Assembly: GCF_030445035.2 (NCBI RefSeq)
Contig: NC_080698.1
Span: 7,178,038-7,242,037 of the forward strand
Source of the DNA: Dasypus novemcinctus
Taxonomy: Eukaryota > Chordata > Mammalia > Cingulata > Dasypodidae
DNA: 64,000 nucleotides
Direction: 5' to 3'
Below, piece after piece: positions 12,470-22,647 of this stretch (positions are counted from its first letter, which is position 1; each line of letters starts with the position of its first letter). The position numbers and the translations under genes are program-made. The notes under the pieces are model-generated. The model worked only from the letters and a program-made list of their open reading frames with translations, was not told the DNA's origin and ran no database searches.

Positions 12470-13429
12470 GTATGCCCTGGGGGGTTATTGCTGTCCTTAC
12501 TCTCTTATCACACTTTGGTCTCTTTTGATGCCCACTGGGAGAGAAGTTCAGCCTCAGCCTATGTGTCCTCACTCCCCAAAGCAGCACACGGATGACACTT
12601 CGGGGCCAAGGCCAGGGGGAGACTCGCACTCGGGCTGGCGTCCTGCACCCCTGGGCCGGTGGCGGGGGCCCTGAACTCCAGCCTCTGGGAACCTTCCCCT
12701 GAGCCTGGGCCCGGGGGCTTCTGAGCAAGGACCCCTTCCCGGGTGGCCGCCCCGACCTTCCTGCGTGGCAATGGAGGGGGTGTCCGGGGAGTGTCTCAAG
12801 GGCAGCCCGGCCTTGGGGACAGGCTGGCCACAGCTCCGGCCCTGAAGGGAGCAGGCCAAAAAGAAGGCAGGCCCAAAGGAGTCCTGGGTTACAAAAAGCT
12901 TCCTCTCACCTGAGTGGCGTGCACCCTGTGCCAGCCGTGGCATCCTTTGCCCAGCGCAGCTCCTGGCAGCATTTAGAAGCACCAAGCCCCAGACGCAAAC
13001 ACCGTCCAGCACCAGGGCCAGGGAAGCCTGCTGCCGCCGTGCAGCCACGGGCTCTCCATGTCGGAGCACAGGACCCCTGCAAGAGCAGAGTGGAGGGTCC
13101 TCAGGAGACCCTGTGGTCTTCTCTTATATCTGTGTGCTTTAATTTATTATAAGACATTAAAACATTCATAAAGATGGAATGAGTGAACAAGCACAGAGTC
13201 TCCCCTCAGCCTGAGAATGGAGTGTGATCACTCCCTAATCACATCCACACTCCTTTATGGTGTGAACTGCCTTAGGTTTTACGACCCGCAAGGGAGTCCC
13301 TGAGCAACACAGAACGCAGCCGTGTGGTTGACTTCTTCGCAGAAGCAGTACCATTTCAAGTATTTTCAGCCACTTGAGTTCTTTGCCAAACTCTGTGGTT
13401 GTGAGACACGTCCACGCTGTCACATGTGA
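12470..13429. other. Intergenic DNA, nothing recognised
   Basis: The open frames here are overlapping and occur on both strands. No family similarity or splice pattern was seen. Confidence 0.45.
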
Positions 13430-14638
13430 CTCTAGTTGAGGGGTCAGCAAGCTTCTTTCTGTAAAGACTATGCTAGCAGAACTCTCTGGGTTTCTAGGTT
13501 CTTGGCTATGTCACTTAAAGGAATTTAAGGACAATGCCACAGCATTAGGCAAGAGAGTAAAGAGTTTATTAGGAAGGAAAGTGGATGTGACTCAACCAGT
13601 TGGGTGCCCACCTACCACATGGGGGGTCCCAGATTGGGGTACCAGTGCCTCCTAAAGAAGATGAGCAAGATGCCAGCACCCTGCTGCAGTAAGCTAGGTG
13701 CCTGCACTGTCACAATGAGCCCATGCCTAAATAAGCAGTTGCTGCAAGCCAGCAGGCCCTGCAGCCCACTGGGAGCAGATGTGGCTCAGGCTACTGGGCA
13801 CGTGTCAGTGCCTCCTGGAGAAGGCGAGCAAACAATGAGCAGATGGATGAGAGAACCATCTGGGGGAAGGGAGGATAAATAAAAATAAATAAATACATAT
13901 TTTTAAAGAGTTTATTAGGAAACCAGAAAAGAGATAGTATACACCTGAGATATGGGTGCAGGCCATGCTACAGGGTGAGATGCATACAGGGTGAGATGCA
14001 TGACCCAGGGGTCAGCCTTTTGGAGGCCTGCCCTCCTCTCCCCCCGCCCCCCCCCCCCATATTAAGGTGGGCTCCCAGCATCTGCTGTCCTGATTGGCTG
14101 CTACCTCCTTCACCTGTCAGCTTTCAGGGAACCAATGGGGAGACCTTTCTGTTTGGAGTTATCCGGGGCTTCTTTTGAGTTTTGGAGCTTCAAACGGGTC
14201 GTGACCAGGGTCTGGCTGCTTGGGTGTTAGGGCTGTGGCTGTGTTCGCAAGCAGCAGCCTTCTCTCCAGGTTTCCGGGTGGGGTCTCATGGCCACGTTCA
14301 GCCCAGCGACGTCCCAGCTGTTTCAGCCTTGTTCTGCCAGCCGCCTTCCCTGTCTCCTATTCTAACCTGCCTCAACCATACAATAAATATTTTAGACCCT
14401 GTAGTAATACAAAATGGAGGATGTTATGTAGGTACTTATATAACAACAGAGAAGACAAATTTCCACAAAACTTTTAATGATGAAATTCAAAATGTAAAAT
14501 AATAATTCTTTTGGGCAGTTCCACATCAATTGCTAATATTCATATTTAAAAACAGATTTTAGGTCATGGGCCATACAAAAACAGGTGATGGGCCAGATTT
14601 GGTTTGAACGCTGTCGTTTGCTGACCCCTGCTCTAGAA
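13430..14638. mobile_element. MER20-like hAT DNA element, split by later insertions
   Basis: The left end reads 'gaggggtcagcaagcttctttctgtaaag' from 13438 and the right end 'gggccagatttggtttgaacgctg...tttgctgacccctg' to 14630. Together they are the terminal inverted repeats and flanks typical of the MER20 (hAT-Charlie) family. The flanking 8-mers ctctagtt (13430) and ctctagaa (14631) fit a decayed 8-bp target duplication. The interior is enlarged by a SINE (13575-13903) and by further DNA of unclear origin at about 13.92-14.5 kb. Confidence 0.65.
13558..13920 (+). mobile_element. tRNA-derived SINE (DAS-like) nested in the MER20-like element
   Basis: A perfect 17-bp direct repeat taaagagtttattagga flanks it at 13558-13574 and 13904-13920. 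The body contains two tRNA-like heads ('gtggatgtgactcaaccagt' and 'gcagatgtggctcaggctac'), each followed by 'cagtgcctcct', and ends in an aaataaataaata tail. It is therefore a dimer-like variant differing from the chimeric copies elsewhere. Confidence 0.8.
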
Positions 14639-14879
14639 CATTCATTTTCACAGCTGTATAGAATTCCCCTGGGCCTCCAGCCAGCCTCACTTTGCTTGAA
14701 GCTGTGGTCTTTAAGACCCCAAATGTGGAGTTCCCAGATCTTTCACAAACACATCTGTTAAATTTGAATTTCGGATAAACAACGACTAATTTTTAGTATA
14801 ATAACGTCCCAAGCATTTCATGAGATACACTTACAGCAAAACTTTCTTTATTTGTTGTTTATCCGAAGCTCAAATTGAA

Positions 14880-15340
14880 CTGGGCGCCCCGTGCCTGGAG
14901 TGGCACCCCCACCTCTGAGGAGTGGCAGGGCAGCACCCGGCGCCTCGACTCCCTCGGGGGGGATCCTGGGCACCCCGCCTTGTAGTCAGGCCCCCTGCGG
15001 GCGCCTCGTTTCCTGCCCTGGCTCCAACCAATGAGCTTTAATAAGAAAACGGTCGCTTATATTTTCCCCATTGTCAACAGAATTGTGAAGAAATAAACTC
15101 CAGACACAAACATGAAGAAGAGGCCCTAAGAGCGGATAAAGGGGCGGGCAGGGAGGGCCGCCGCCGCTCCCGCTCCCGAGGTTCCGGTTTTCAGCTGGGA
15201 GCAGCGGCCCGGGGCCCCGCGGGGCCAGGGAGTTCTGGGGCTCAGCGCCGCCGGGCACCCTCCGGGCGAGGGGTCAGCGGGCGCCACGCCGAGCTGCGCA
15301 GGCGCGGAGGAGAGTCACGTGCTCGGGAGGCCACGTGGTC
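14880..15340. promoter_or_regulatory. Second CpG-rich patch
   Basis: CpGs are concentrated at about 15130-15340 ('ggccgccgccgctcccgctc', 'ggggccccgcggggccaggg', 'gagctgcgcaggcgcggagg') with E-box-like cacgtg motifs near 15317 and 15332. No adjoining exon is visible. It could be a promoter or enhancer, or simply a GC-rich single-copy patch. From 15340 to 15925 nothing was recognised. Confidence 0.35.
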
Positions 15341-15924
15341 CCATCTGGGCTCTCGATTGTCGGTTCTGTCAGTCCTGGCCCAGGCTGGGAATTTTACCAC
15401 AGAGGGCGAGTGACTTTCAGTCAATGAACAGTAATGGGGACATTTAGAGAATCTCAGTTGGATGATTTTAAAACCCCAGGGGTTCAAATGGAACGTAAGA
15501 AAGTCCCAAAGCTGGAAAATTCTGCCCTGAAAAATTACATTTTATCAGTCTCCATAAAAGCTAAATTGGTTTCCAAAGCTATTTTGTTTTTGTTTTGCTC
15601 TTGCATTCAGCAAAGGGATAGTGTAAAATGAAAGAAAAATAAGAGAAAGTTTTCTTACTAAACTTGCCTTCAAGAACAGCATCCACAGGAGAAAAAAAAC
15701 AAAATCCTGAGAGGCTGGTGTGCCAGATTTGAAAGGGAAAAGAGGCTTATCTTGACCCAAATGCCCTTAAATCTGGTCCTCTGGGAGAGGGAATTATTTA
15801 TGTTGTGACTCTGTCAGGGATGATGACACGTCCCAGTAAACCCACCTCATCAGAGAGGCGGTGACGAGGACCCAGAGAAAACGTAGATCCAGAAAATGAA
15901 AATGGACAGTTGTCCTTCTAAACC

Positions 15925-16395
15925 AAGGGTTCTTAACCTTTTTTGTTCCACAGCCCCCTTTGCCAGGCAGGTGGAAACCGCGGACCCCTTCTCAGAATGG
16001 AGCGGCAGATAGTTTTATGACACTCAACATCAACATGCCTTTAAATTAAACTTTAGAGTTACTCAAAATTATGCTTTACAACTTTCCCATAAGTTTAATG
16101 CCTGATGACCTAATATGGTTCAACTGTTCAAACAGTCGTTTTTGGCAAATATTTAGAAATTCGAGTTTTCCCACGGTGTCCTAAGGCCATCTCCGCCGTC
16201 CTTACCAACTTTTCACAGGCAGTTATCCACTGCACTCAGAACATGCTGCATCAAAATAAAAATCATACTAAGGCCACACTATACAATGCACTGTTTAATA
16301 AATAGGTCACCTGCACCTACACGTCCCCACAAGAAGAGGGTTTTTGAATGTTCAACTCAAATCAAGCTCACGGACCCCCTGAAATCTTTCAAGAT
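15925..16395. mobile_element. hAT-like DNA transposon remnant
   Basis: The left end 'aagggttcttaacctttt...cagccccctttgccaggcag' and the interior near 16370 ('caagctcacggaccccctg') match the common eutherian element beginning CAGGGGTTCTTAACC. A much cleaner short relative lies at 47596-47790. The right terminus is not sharp. Confidence 0.5.
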
Positions 16396-16399
16396 TTCA

Positions 16400-17241
16400 A
16401 ACCTCCAAGGTTTGAACAGACATCATGCAACACTCATTCAAGTAATTCCTGAGTTACCAGCCACAGCTCCACCATTCTCCCTCCTCCACTCCCCGCCCCC
16501 ATCTCCTGATCGCTGCTCCTTCCTCCCCCCCCCCATTTCCTCTGCGTGCTCCTCCTCCTCCCCAGCCCCTGCTCTCCCCTGCACGTCCTCCTCAGAGCCC
16601 ACAGCCCTTGCCCACGGCCAGCTGCTCCGAAGGCCTGAGTCTGTCCCGCCCTGGCTCCCCTGGGAAACTGATTCTCGAAGCCTGAATGATCCAACACAGG
16701 TGAATGCGGGGGAGCGGAGCACCATCTCTGTCCGTAAGTCTGCTTTCCCGTCTTTGATGGCCAGCCACTGGTATCCTCCACCGTGTCTGCATATTAGCCC
16801 CAGGGAACTTTCTAGAAACTGCTGATGGCTGCACCAATTAAATTGGAGCTTATGGGGTGGGGCCGGGGGCCTCCGGAGTGCCCTCAGGGTGGAGGATTGC
16901 TGACCTGGTGAGCACCAGGCCACTTCAGCCAAGCTGGGGCTTGTGAGCCTTGTCCTGGCAACCCCTGCCCGGAGACCCAGAATTCCCTGGACATGCAGAT
17001 AAATCGCCCACGGGTGACAGAGGGGAGACATTGAACTATGTCCGCTGAGATGTGAAAACGCCCTCATTCTTAGTTTAAATATTTGTCTCCGGGTATTGTT
17101 TACTTAAGAAGGAGGAGTTTTTCGACCAGAACATTCTTAACAGGGCAAGGGGTTAAGGGTCACTTTTACAAGACACAGAACCGCTCGGCCTTCTGGCTGT
17201 CCTTCCAGATTTCCTTGCACTAACACTTTCAAGAGCGGTTT
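16400..17241. other. Single-copy-looking intergenic DNA
   Basis: No repeat or exon was recognised between the hAT remnant and ERV-A. The last bases before the provirus, cggttt at 17236-17241, may include its target duplication. Confidence 0.4.
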
Positions 17242-17807
17242 TGATGGCTGTAGGATGACCCAATACCTGAAAGTAACTTGTTTCTGTCCCTGTTGCTAGG
17301 ATACAAAGGAACGCATTGTATGTAAATTAGAAGGTAATGAGATTCAACCCTCTCTTGGTGCCAAATTCCGCTTCCGGTGGTCAATAACATCCTGTTGAAG
17401 CAACAAAATAGGAAAACCAGCTCCGGCCAGTTGGCTGGACCTGCGCAGAAGCAGCCCCTTGCTGTCCCTGCTTCAACTTGCTTAAGTAACACAGTAAATG
17501 TCCCACCCAGGGGTGGAGCCACCCGCCCCTTCCTTGATCGTGCAGTGTCTGTGCAAGCGTGATTTCCTGAACATACGAATCATGCAATTATATAACCAGC
17601 TATGTGTGTTCATTGCTATGCATAAACACTAACGCATCATCAAAGCAAAGGCTGGGGAGTAACGGGGATTTAAGCAGGAGTGGAACTGCAGCCCGGAGAG
17701 GCCGGCCTGAGTCACTTTAGCCCGACCTTGGCCCCTCAGGCGGGAGTTTGCCCAACGCCAGTGGTGAGGTCTAGTAATCCACAAAGGCCCTGCCCCGAGG
17801 CCTAACA
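17242..17807 (+). repeat. ERV-A 5' LTR
   Basis: It starts TGATGG and ends CTAACA. Compared with the 3' copy it lacks roughly 30 bp near its end, including the aataaa present in the other copy. Otherwise only scattered differences are seen by eye, suggesting a fairly recent insertion. Confidence 0.88.
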
Positions 17808-17924
17808 AATTGGAGACTCCACCCAGACTAAAATAAATTGATAAGACCGGCAAGCTCCGAGGTGAGGGGCAGAGGGGGTTGTCTGTACCACGGTGTCCCC
17901 GGCAGCAGGGGCACTCGGGATTTC

Positions 17925-18390
17925 CCCAAGGACCCGGGGGTTGGGGGGGGGACCCCTTTCCAGCCACAAGGACCCGGGGGTTGGGGGGGGGGGGGACCCC
18001 TTTCCAGCCACCGAGGGAACCAAGGCTCACGAGGTCAGGACGGGGGAACCAAGGCTCACGAGGTCAGGACGGGGGACAGCTCGTCTCCTTGCCCTGGCGG
18101 GTGAGGTCGCTCCTTTGTTCCTTTTTTCCTCCTAGCTGACCACGAGTTAGCACGTGGTTCACCTCTGCTAAAGTAGTGGAGTGGGTGACAGTGGGAGAGG
18201 TGTGGGTGGGTTTCAGCCCCACTCCCTGGCTCCCTTAAAGGGGAAACGTGCTGTTTGGCTTTGGGGAGCTGCGAGTTAGCAGTTGCTTTCTTTACCTTCG
18301 CTAAGGTAGCAAGGTTTGGCCGTAGCGGGAGAGGCTCTGTAGGTTTGAGCCCCACTCCCTCGCTCCCTTTAAGGGGAAGCCTGCTGCACT
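17925..18390 (+). repeat. Tandem duplications in the ERV-A leader
   Basis: Three successive head-to-tail duplications follow the 5' LTR. A G-rich unit containing gacccgggggttggggg and gacccctttccagccac is present twice at 17930-18012. A unit with gggaaccaaggctcacgagg is present twice at 18014-18073. A longer imperfect unit of about 125-130 bp, marked by cgagttagcacgtgg/cgagttagcagttgc and by gccccactccct, is present twice at about 18142-18390. This is the region where retroviral leaders carry packaging signals, but no function can be assigned. Confidence 0.75.
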
Positions 18391-18469
18391 CTGTGCCTTC
18401 ATTTCGACTGTTCTCTTTCTCTCTCTTTCTGCCACCGTGGGGAACGAGGCGTCGGTACCCGAGTGCTCC

Positions 18470-18610
18470 CCGCTAAGCTGCATCCTGAAAGATTGGTCTA
18501 AATTTGGAGGAGCTTGGTTACAGAAAAATTATTTTTTGTAATGAAGCTTGGCCTAAATATGGATTAGGTGACAGAATAATTTGACCAGAAAATGGGTCTT
18601 TAAATTTTAA
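18470..18610 (+). pseudogene. ERV-A gag N-terminal remnant
   Basis: A short frame from about 18478 (cys-ile-leu-lys-asp-trp..., encoded by tgcatcctgaaagattggtc) resembles the matrix start of class I (gamma-like) endogenous retroviruses. It meets a stop after about 18 codons, and the rest to 19.2 kb is AT-rich and stop-filled. The broken frame cannot give a functional product. Assignment is by pattern recognition only. Confidence 0.5.
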
Positions 18611-20180
18611 TACGATATTGTAATTAAACTTGTTTTGTAAACAGCAAGAAAAATGGACAAAAAGTCCCATATGTTCAAATCTTCTTTGAGTTGTGGAAAA
18701 ATAAAGAAACTAAAAAGTTGTGAGTTAATGCTGTGTCCCCTTTAGCACCAAAGATCTTAAAAGCAATAAAAAAGATGTGAAGTGATGGAAAGCTTGGAAA
18801 CAACCATATCAAAGGAGTAAAAATTATGAGTCAAACTAGCAAACTTTATGTTTCTGTTGTTGTACTTTAACTCTTTTTTGTTTGTCTATTTGTTCAATGT
18901 ATATTTTCAGACCTCCGGATGGTAATATTTAAATTAATAAATACAAATTCTTAAAAGAGCTCTATTCAGATAGGGAAAAAATTAAATAAGTGCTTGTGTA
19001 AATATACAAAGCAGAGAGTCTATTTTATCAAAATAACTTTTTGTTCTTTAATCTTATCATGTCCTGAAGCTCTACAACAATTCATAGCCATTTTGGGGTT
19101 GTTAGAGTTACTGGAAACCCTTCATCCTTCACTTAGCTCAAACATGTATGTGTTAATCTGAAAATGTTGTACGTGGGAATGGAGGACCCCCCAGCAAGCT
19201 GCTTTTTTAAAAAAGCAAAGAGAGTAATAGCACAGGCTCAAGCGGTAAAGGGGTAGACCCTAACTGACCCTGCGAACTGGATGCAGCCAGCACCAATATT
19301 AACTTTGGATGGTGTTTGTGGCAAAGACAATATTCTAAGCAAATAGCCCTTGGGTTTTGGTCCCATTTGTGGAAAGGGGGCCAAATTATAATGTAACCCC
19401 TTGGGGGAAAAAAAAAGAACTGTGTACAAACTACCACCCTTATCCAGGGGCAAATTGTAAATACTAGAAACAAAACAGGAACAATGGACTGTCGTGGGCT
19501 GCCCTCTGTGGAGGAGAAATCTGTGGAAAAATATCCGAAACACCTGCCAGCCATGACAGGGGACTGTCCATCATGCCCCCGTCCTCTCCTCTAACACCCC
19601 TTTCGGGAATGGCAAAGCAGATACCCGCTCGAAGATCTGAAAACTGCGCCATTGAAACCCAAGAAGCGCAGAGCACCTCCCCGGGAAAGAGCAGAGACCA
19701 TGGCTACCAGAAGCTGCGGTAGCGGCTCCCCGTTACTCACCAGCAGCTCGTGGACATCACCCACGCGTGTCCGTCGTGCTCACCCCAACAACTGCAACGC
19801 TTGCCTCACCAGATGGAACATAGAGGCCAAGCACAACTTCCAGTAGCACGATGGCAGGTGCTTTACATTGGCCCCTCCTGCTCTCAGAAGGGGCAAGTTA
19901 CAGAAAATCAACTCCTGGGTCCATCGTGCCAGAGCAAAAGCCTACTGCTTATCAGATCCAGCAGGTAAAGGAGGCCCGAACCCCGAGGCCACACCTGAAG
20001 TGAAGTATGCAGTGGAGCCGGTTGGGAACCTGCCTTTCCTATTCAGAAAGGAAAAAACAAACTCTACCAGATACTAAGTCTGTTCTTTCACAGAAACCAC
20101 CAATAAGTATCCCTGAGAGGAGATACTAATCCTCCCACATACCTGTTTGGCAAATCATCCAATAACCTCATAATACAGGA
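18610..20180 (+). other. ERV-A internal non-coding DNA, shared with ERV-B
   Basis: AT-rich to about 19200 and mixed after that, with no sustained frame. About 19100-19760 aligns by eye with the reverse complement of ERV-B 34090-34860. Anchor words include gaacaatggactgt/gaacaatgaactgt, ccctctgtgga, cctcctctaacacccct-type strings and cagcagctc. Identity is roughly 70 percent or better in the best part. Confidence 0.7.
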
Positions 20181-20189
20181 AATAGGAAA

Positions 20190-20320
20190 TAATTTCTCCT
20201 CCTAGAACCCATCTGGCCTCACCAAGTGGCTGCTCCCCTTCGTTAATTATTATCTTCATTCTTTTGGCGATTGCACCCCTGCTCATCCCATGCATGCACG
20301 GCTTCAGTTAAGAGCAGTTG
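20190..20320 (+). pseudogene. ERV-A env 3' end remnant (membrane segment-like)
   Basis: The frame around 20240-20306 encodes a run of about 20 hydrophobic residues (leu-ile-ile-ile-phe-ile-leu-leu-ala-ile...) ending in a stop just upstream of the putative polypurine tract. This is where a retroviral envelope transmembrane anchor would lie. No envelope ectodomain frame is present, so this is a decayed fragment at most. Confidence 0.4.
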
Positions 20321-20469
20321 CAAACTCTAACTTTTCCTCCTGGACCACCCTCTTACTATGGCTTTCTAAGAGATCAACGCCCACAGCGTCAGCAGGAAGT
20401 AGTCACAGAAGGTCGGAGCTTCGTCCCTTTCCCCGCAATAAAGAATATCGCCAACTAGAAGGAGGGAAT

Positions 20470-21066
20470 TGATGGCTGTAGGATGACCCAATACCTGAAA
20501 GTAACTTGTTTCTGTCCCTGTTGCTAGGATACAAAGGAAAGAATTGTATGTAAATGAGAAGGTAATGAGATTCAACCTTCTCTTGGTGCCAAATTCTGCT
20601 TTTGGTGGTCAAGAACATCCTGTTGAAGCAACAAAAAAGGAAAACCAGCTCCGGCCAGTTGGCTGGACCTGCGCAGAAGCAGCCCCTTGCTGTCCCCGCT
20701 TCAACTTGCTTAAGTAACATAGTAAATGTCCCACCCAAGGGTGGAGCCACCCGCCCCTTCCTTGATCGTGCAGTGTCTGTGCAAGCATGATTTCCTGAAC
20801 ATACGAATCATGCAATTATATGACCAGCTATGTGTGTTCATCGCTATGCATAAACACTAACGGTCATCAAAGCGAAGGCTCGGGAGTAACGGGGATTTAA
20901 GCAGGAGTGGAACTGCAGCGCGGAGAGGCCGGCCTGAGTCACGTTAGCCGGACCTTGGCTCCTCACCTCTGCAGACGTAATAAATGTGAGTTTGCCTAAC
21001 TCCCGGGGGGCAGTTTTCTTCACGTCATCTCTGGTTATCCAGAAAGGCCCAGCCGCGAGGCCTGAC
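20470..21066 (+). repeat. ERV-A 3' LTR
   Basis: Direct repeat of the 5' LTR, with the longer terminal part containing an aataaa near 20979 that may be the polyadenylation signal. It ends cctgac, apparently lacking the final A of the terminal CA. Confidence 0.87.
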
Positions 21067-22492
21067 GGTTCTGTGACGCAGCACTGATTTCACGTTTTCA
21101 CCCAAGATTGCACTCCAGACCAGAAAGGAAGGCAGACCTGTGTCGATCCAGCGAGGCTCGCGGCAGGGGAGCGCGGGGGCCGCCGCACCCTGCCTTGCTG
21201 AGGCTGCTCTCTCCAGCAGGAGTTGGGAGTGGGAGCCCAGGCATTCCTTCAGCCAGCCCCAGGACCGGGAACGGAATGCGGAACCTGCGCTGCGCCGCGC
21301 GGCCCCCTGGAACTTGAAGGCTGAGCAGGAGCCGCCTGAGGGAGGATGATGTGGGTGCTACGGCGGCGGGTGCGAGGGCCAGCCTGGCCTGGGGTGGTTC
21401 TGGTTCTGGGTCAGGGTCGGGGCTCAGGGCGCAGGGCAGCGTCTGAGCCTGGGCAGGGGCTGCGCTGGGGAGTGGGGGCTTCCACCGCTGAAGACCCGCG
21501 GGTGGAGTGGAGAGTGGGGAAGGAGGTGGGACCAGGACAGTGCCCTTAGGTGGGGCAGAGCCGAGGGGGGCTGCAGGGCCGGGGGTGTCCCGGGCTTCTG
21601 CGTGACTCCCTGGGGCAGGCCAGAGGACCCGACTGAGTCTTTCCCGGTGGAGTCGAGGACACGGGCGGCAGCAGGTGGAAAGGAAGGCCAGTCTGTCTGC
21701 GAGTTGGCTCTTGTGCAGTGGGTGCCAGCACCCTGTCCTCGTCCCTGGGTGTCAGCCCGCGTCTGCATCTCCCAGAGCCTGCCCTGCTCCTGGATCCGTC
21801 TCCTTTCTCAGTCTCTCCAAGAGGAGGCAGGAGGAGGGGGCCTGGCCCCGGCTTTGCCTGGGGCCGACTTGGGGTCCTGGGACCTCACCTGGCAGCGCCC
21901 TGACTGCTCCACTTCGGTGTCTGAGGGTGTTAGACTCAGCCTTGGGCCGCCTCCTCCCACCTACCGCCGGGCAGCCTCGGGCCATCCGAGGGCGACCGGG
22001 CACATGGTGGGGTCGGAGCCCTGAGTAGGCGGCGGGCAGCCGGGGTGAGGCTGCGTGGTGGCACCGCCGTCCCAAAGCCTCTGCTCCAGGGTGAAGAGCA
22101 CGGCGGCCCCTGTGTGAGAGTGCTCAGAGGCTGGAATCAGGAAGAACAGCCGCAGGGTTGTGCAGGGCCGGAGGAGGTAGAAAGATTGTTCCAGGTTAAA
22201 GGTGAGTCAACAGGGCTCAGCCTGACAGCCCCAGGCCGCCCTCCCACTTCCCAGTGCAGGGCTCTTTTTCGGTAAGATTTTGATCGATGAAATTGTGCAA
22301 TCCGTGTCTTTAGAAATCCCTCGTGCTGGAGCCTAAGGCCATCCTCTGAACTTGGAGCGGGACTCAACTGGCCTCCCTCCTCAGGACAAAGTCCCGGGGC
22401 CCAGGCCGGGCGCCACGGGGAGCAGGTCTGAGCCTCTGTGCGCTGCAAGGGACCCCTGGCCTCCTGCTGCAGACCGGCAGGCGGTGGCGGAG
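21067..22492. other. RTP3 upstream region
   Basis: Moderately GC-rich, single-copy-looking sequence between ERV-A and the RTP3 start codon. It should hold the RTP3 promoter and 5' untranslated exon, but I cannot point to a definite TATA or initiator element. ERV-A's 3' LTR sits only about 1.4 kb upstream in the same orientation, so it could in principle influence transcription. Confidence 0.4.
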
Positions 22493-22647
22493 ATGGGTCA
22501 GGACATCGAGGTGTGGAAGCAGGTGTTTCAGGAGCTCATTCAGGAGGTGAAGCCGTGGCACACGTGGACCCTGCAACTAGACCAAGGCCTTCAACCGCAC
22601 GTCCTCAAGCCAGGGTGGCTGCAATACCAGCAGAGGGTCTTCGCCAG
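22493..22647 (+). CDS. RTP3: RTP3 coding exon 1 (receptor transporter protein 3)
   Basis: Residues 1-51 plus two bases of codon 52. The start ATG at 22493 has a favourable context (gcggagATGG). The protein begins [13 protein letters not shown] and continues through VKPWHTWTL and [14 protein letters not shown], closely matching the N-terminus of mammalian RTP3. The exon ends at a clean donor (gccag|gtgagc), and its phase joins exactly to the acceptor at 24559/24560. RTP proteins help certain chemosensory G-protein-coupled receptors reach the cell surface. RTP3 is known mainly from liver and is linked to bitter taste receptors. The two-exon layout matches other RTP genes. Confidence 0.95.

Larger units (their letters stand above)
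11850..12470. promoter_or_regulatory. CpG-rich block with many GC boxes
   Basis: CpG dinucleotides are dense from the 'gtagagggcgctcgagaggc' region near 11900 through about 12420, with many CCGCCC/GGGCGG motifs of the Sp1 type. Such blocks usually mark promoters. It lies about 10 kb upstream of RTP3, on the side where LTF lies in other mammals, so an alternative upstream promoter or a non-coding transcript is possible. No transcript can be shown from sequence. Long frames here on both strands come from the GC bias. Confidence 0.45.
17242..21066 (+). mobile_element. ERV-A: LTR-internal-LTR endogenous retrovirus
   Basis: Two highly similar direct repeats bound about 2.66 kb of internal DNA. 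The repeats are 17242-17807 and 20470-21066, and the shared start reads tgatggctgtaggatgaccc. The internal side of the 5' LTR has a TGG start 3 bp after the LTR end, in the position of a primer-binding site. The bases before the 3' LTR, aaggagggaat, look like a polypurine tract. The flanks ggttt (17237) and ggttc (21067) allow a 4-5 bp target duplication if the last base of the 3' LTR is lost. The internal length is far below the 6-7 kb of a complete provirus, so this copy is defective. The gag-like start and the membrane-segment-like end are only remnants, and no pol frame exists. The strongest relative in the window is ERV-B. Confidence 0.88.

Noticed and set aside
11829-12728. 299-codon open frame on the - strand, plus overlapping + strand frames
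   Set aside because: Lies in the CpG-rich block and 29-bp minisatellite. Composition is Gly/Arg/Pro-rich on both strands at once, the period is not a multiple of three, and there is no family similarity: GC bias, not a gene.
16438-17067. 209-codon - strand frame
   Set aside because: Purine-rich low-complexity stretch (reverse of a C/T-rich block) gives long frames by chance. No domain recognised.
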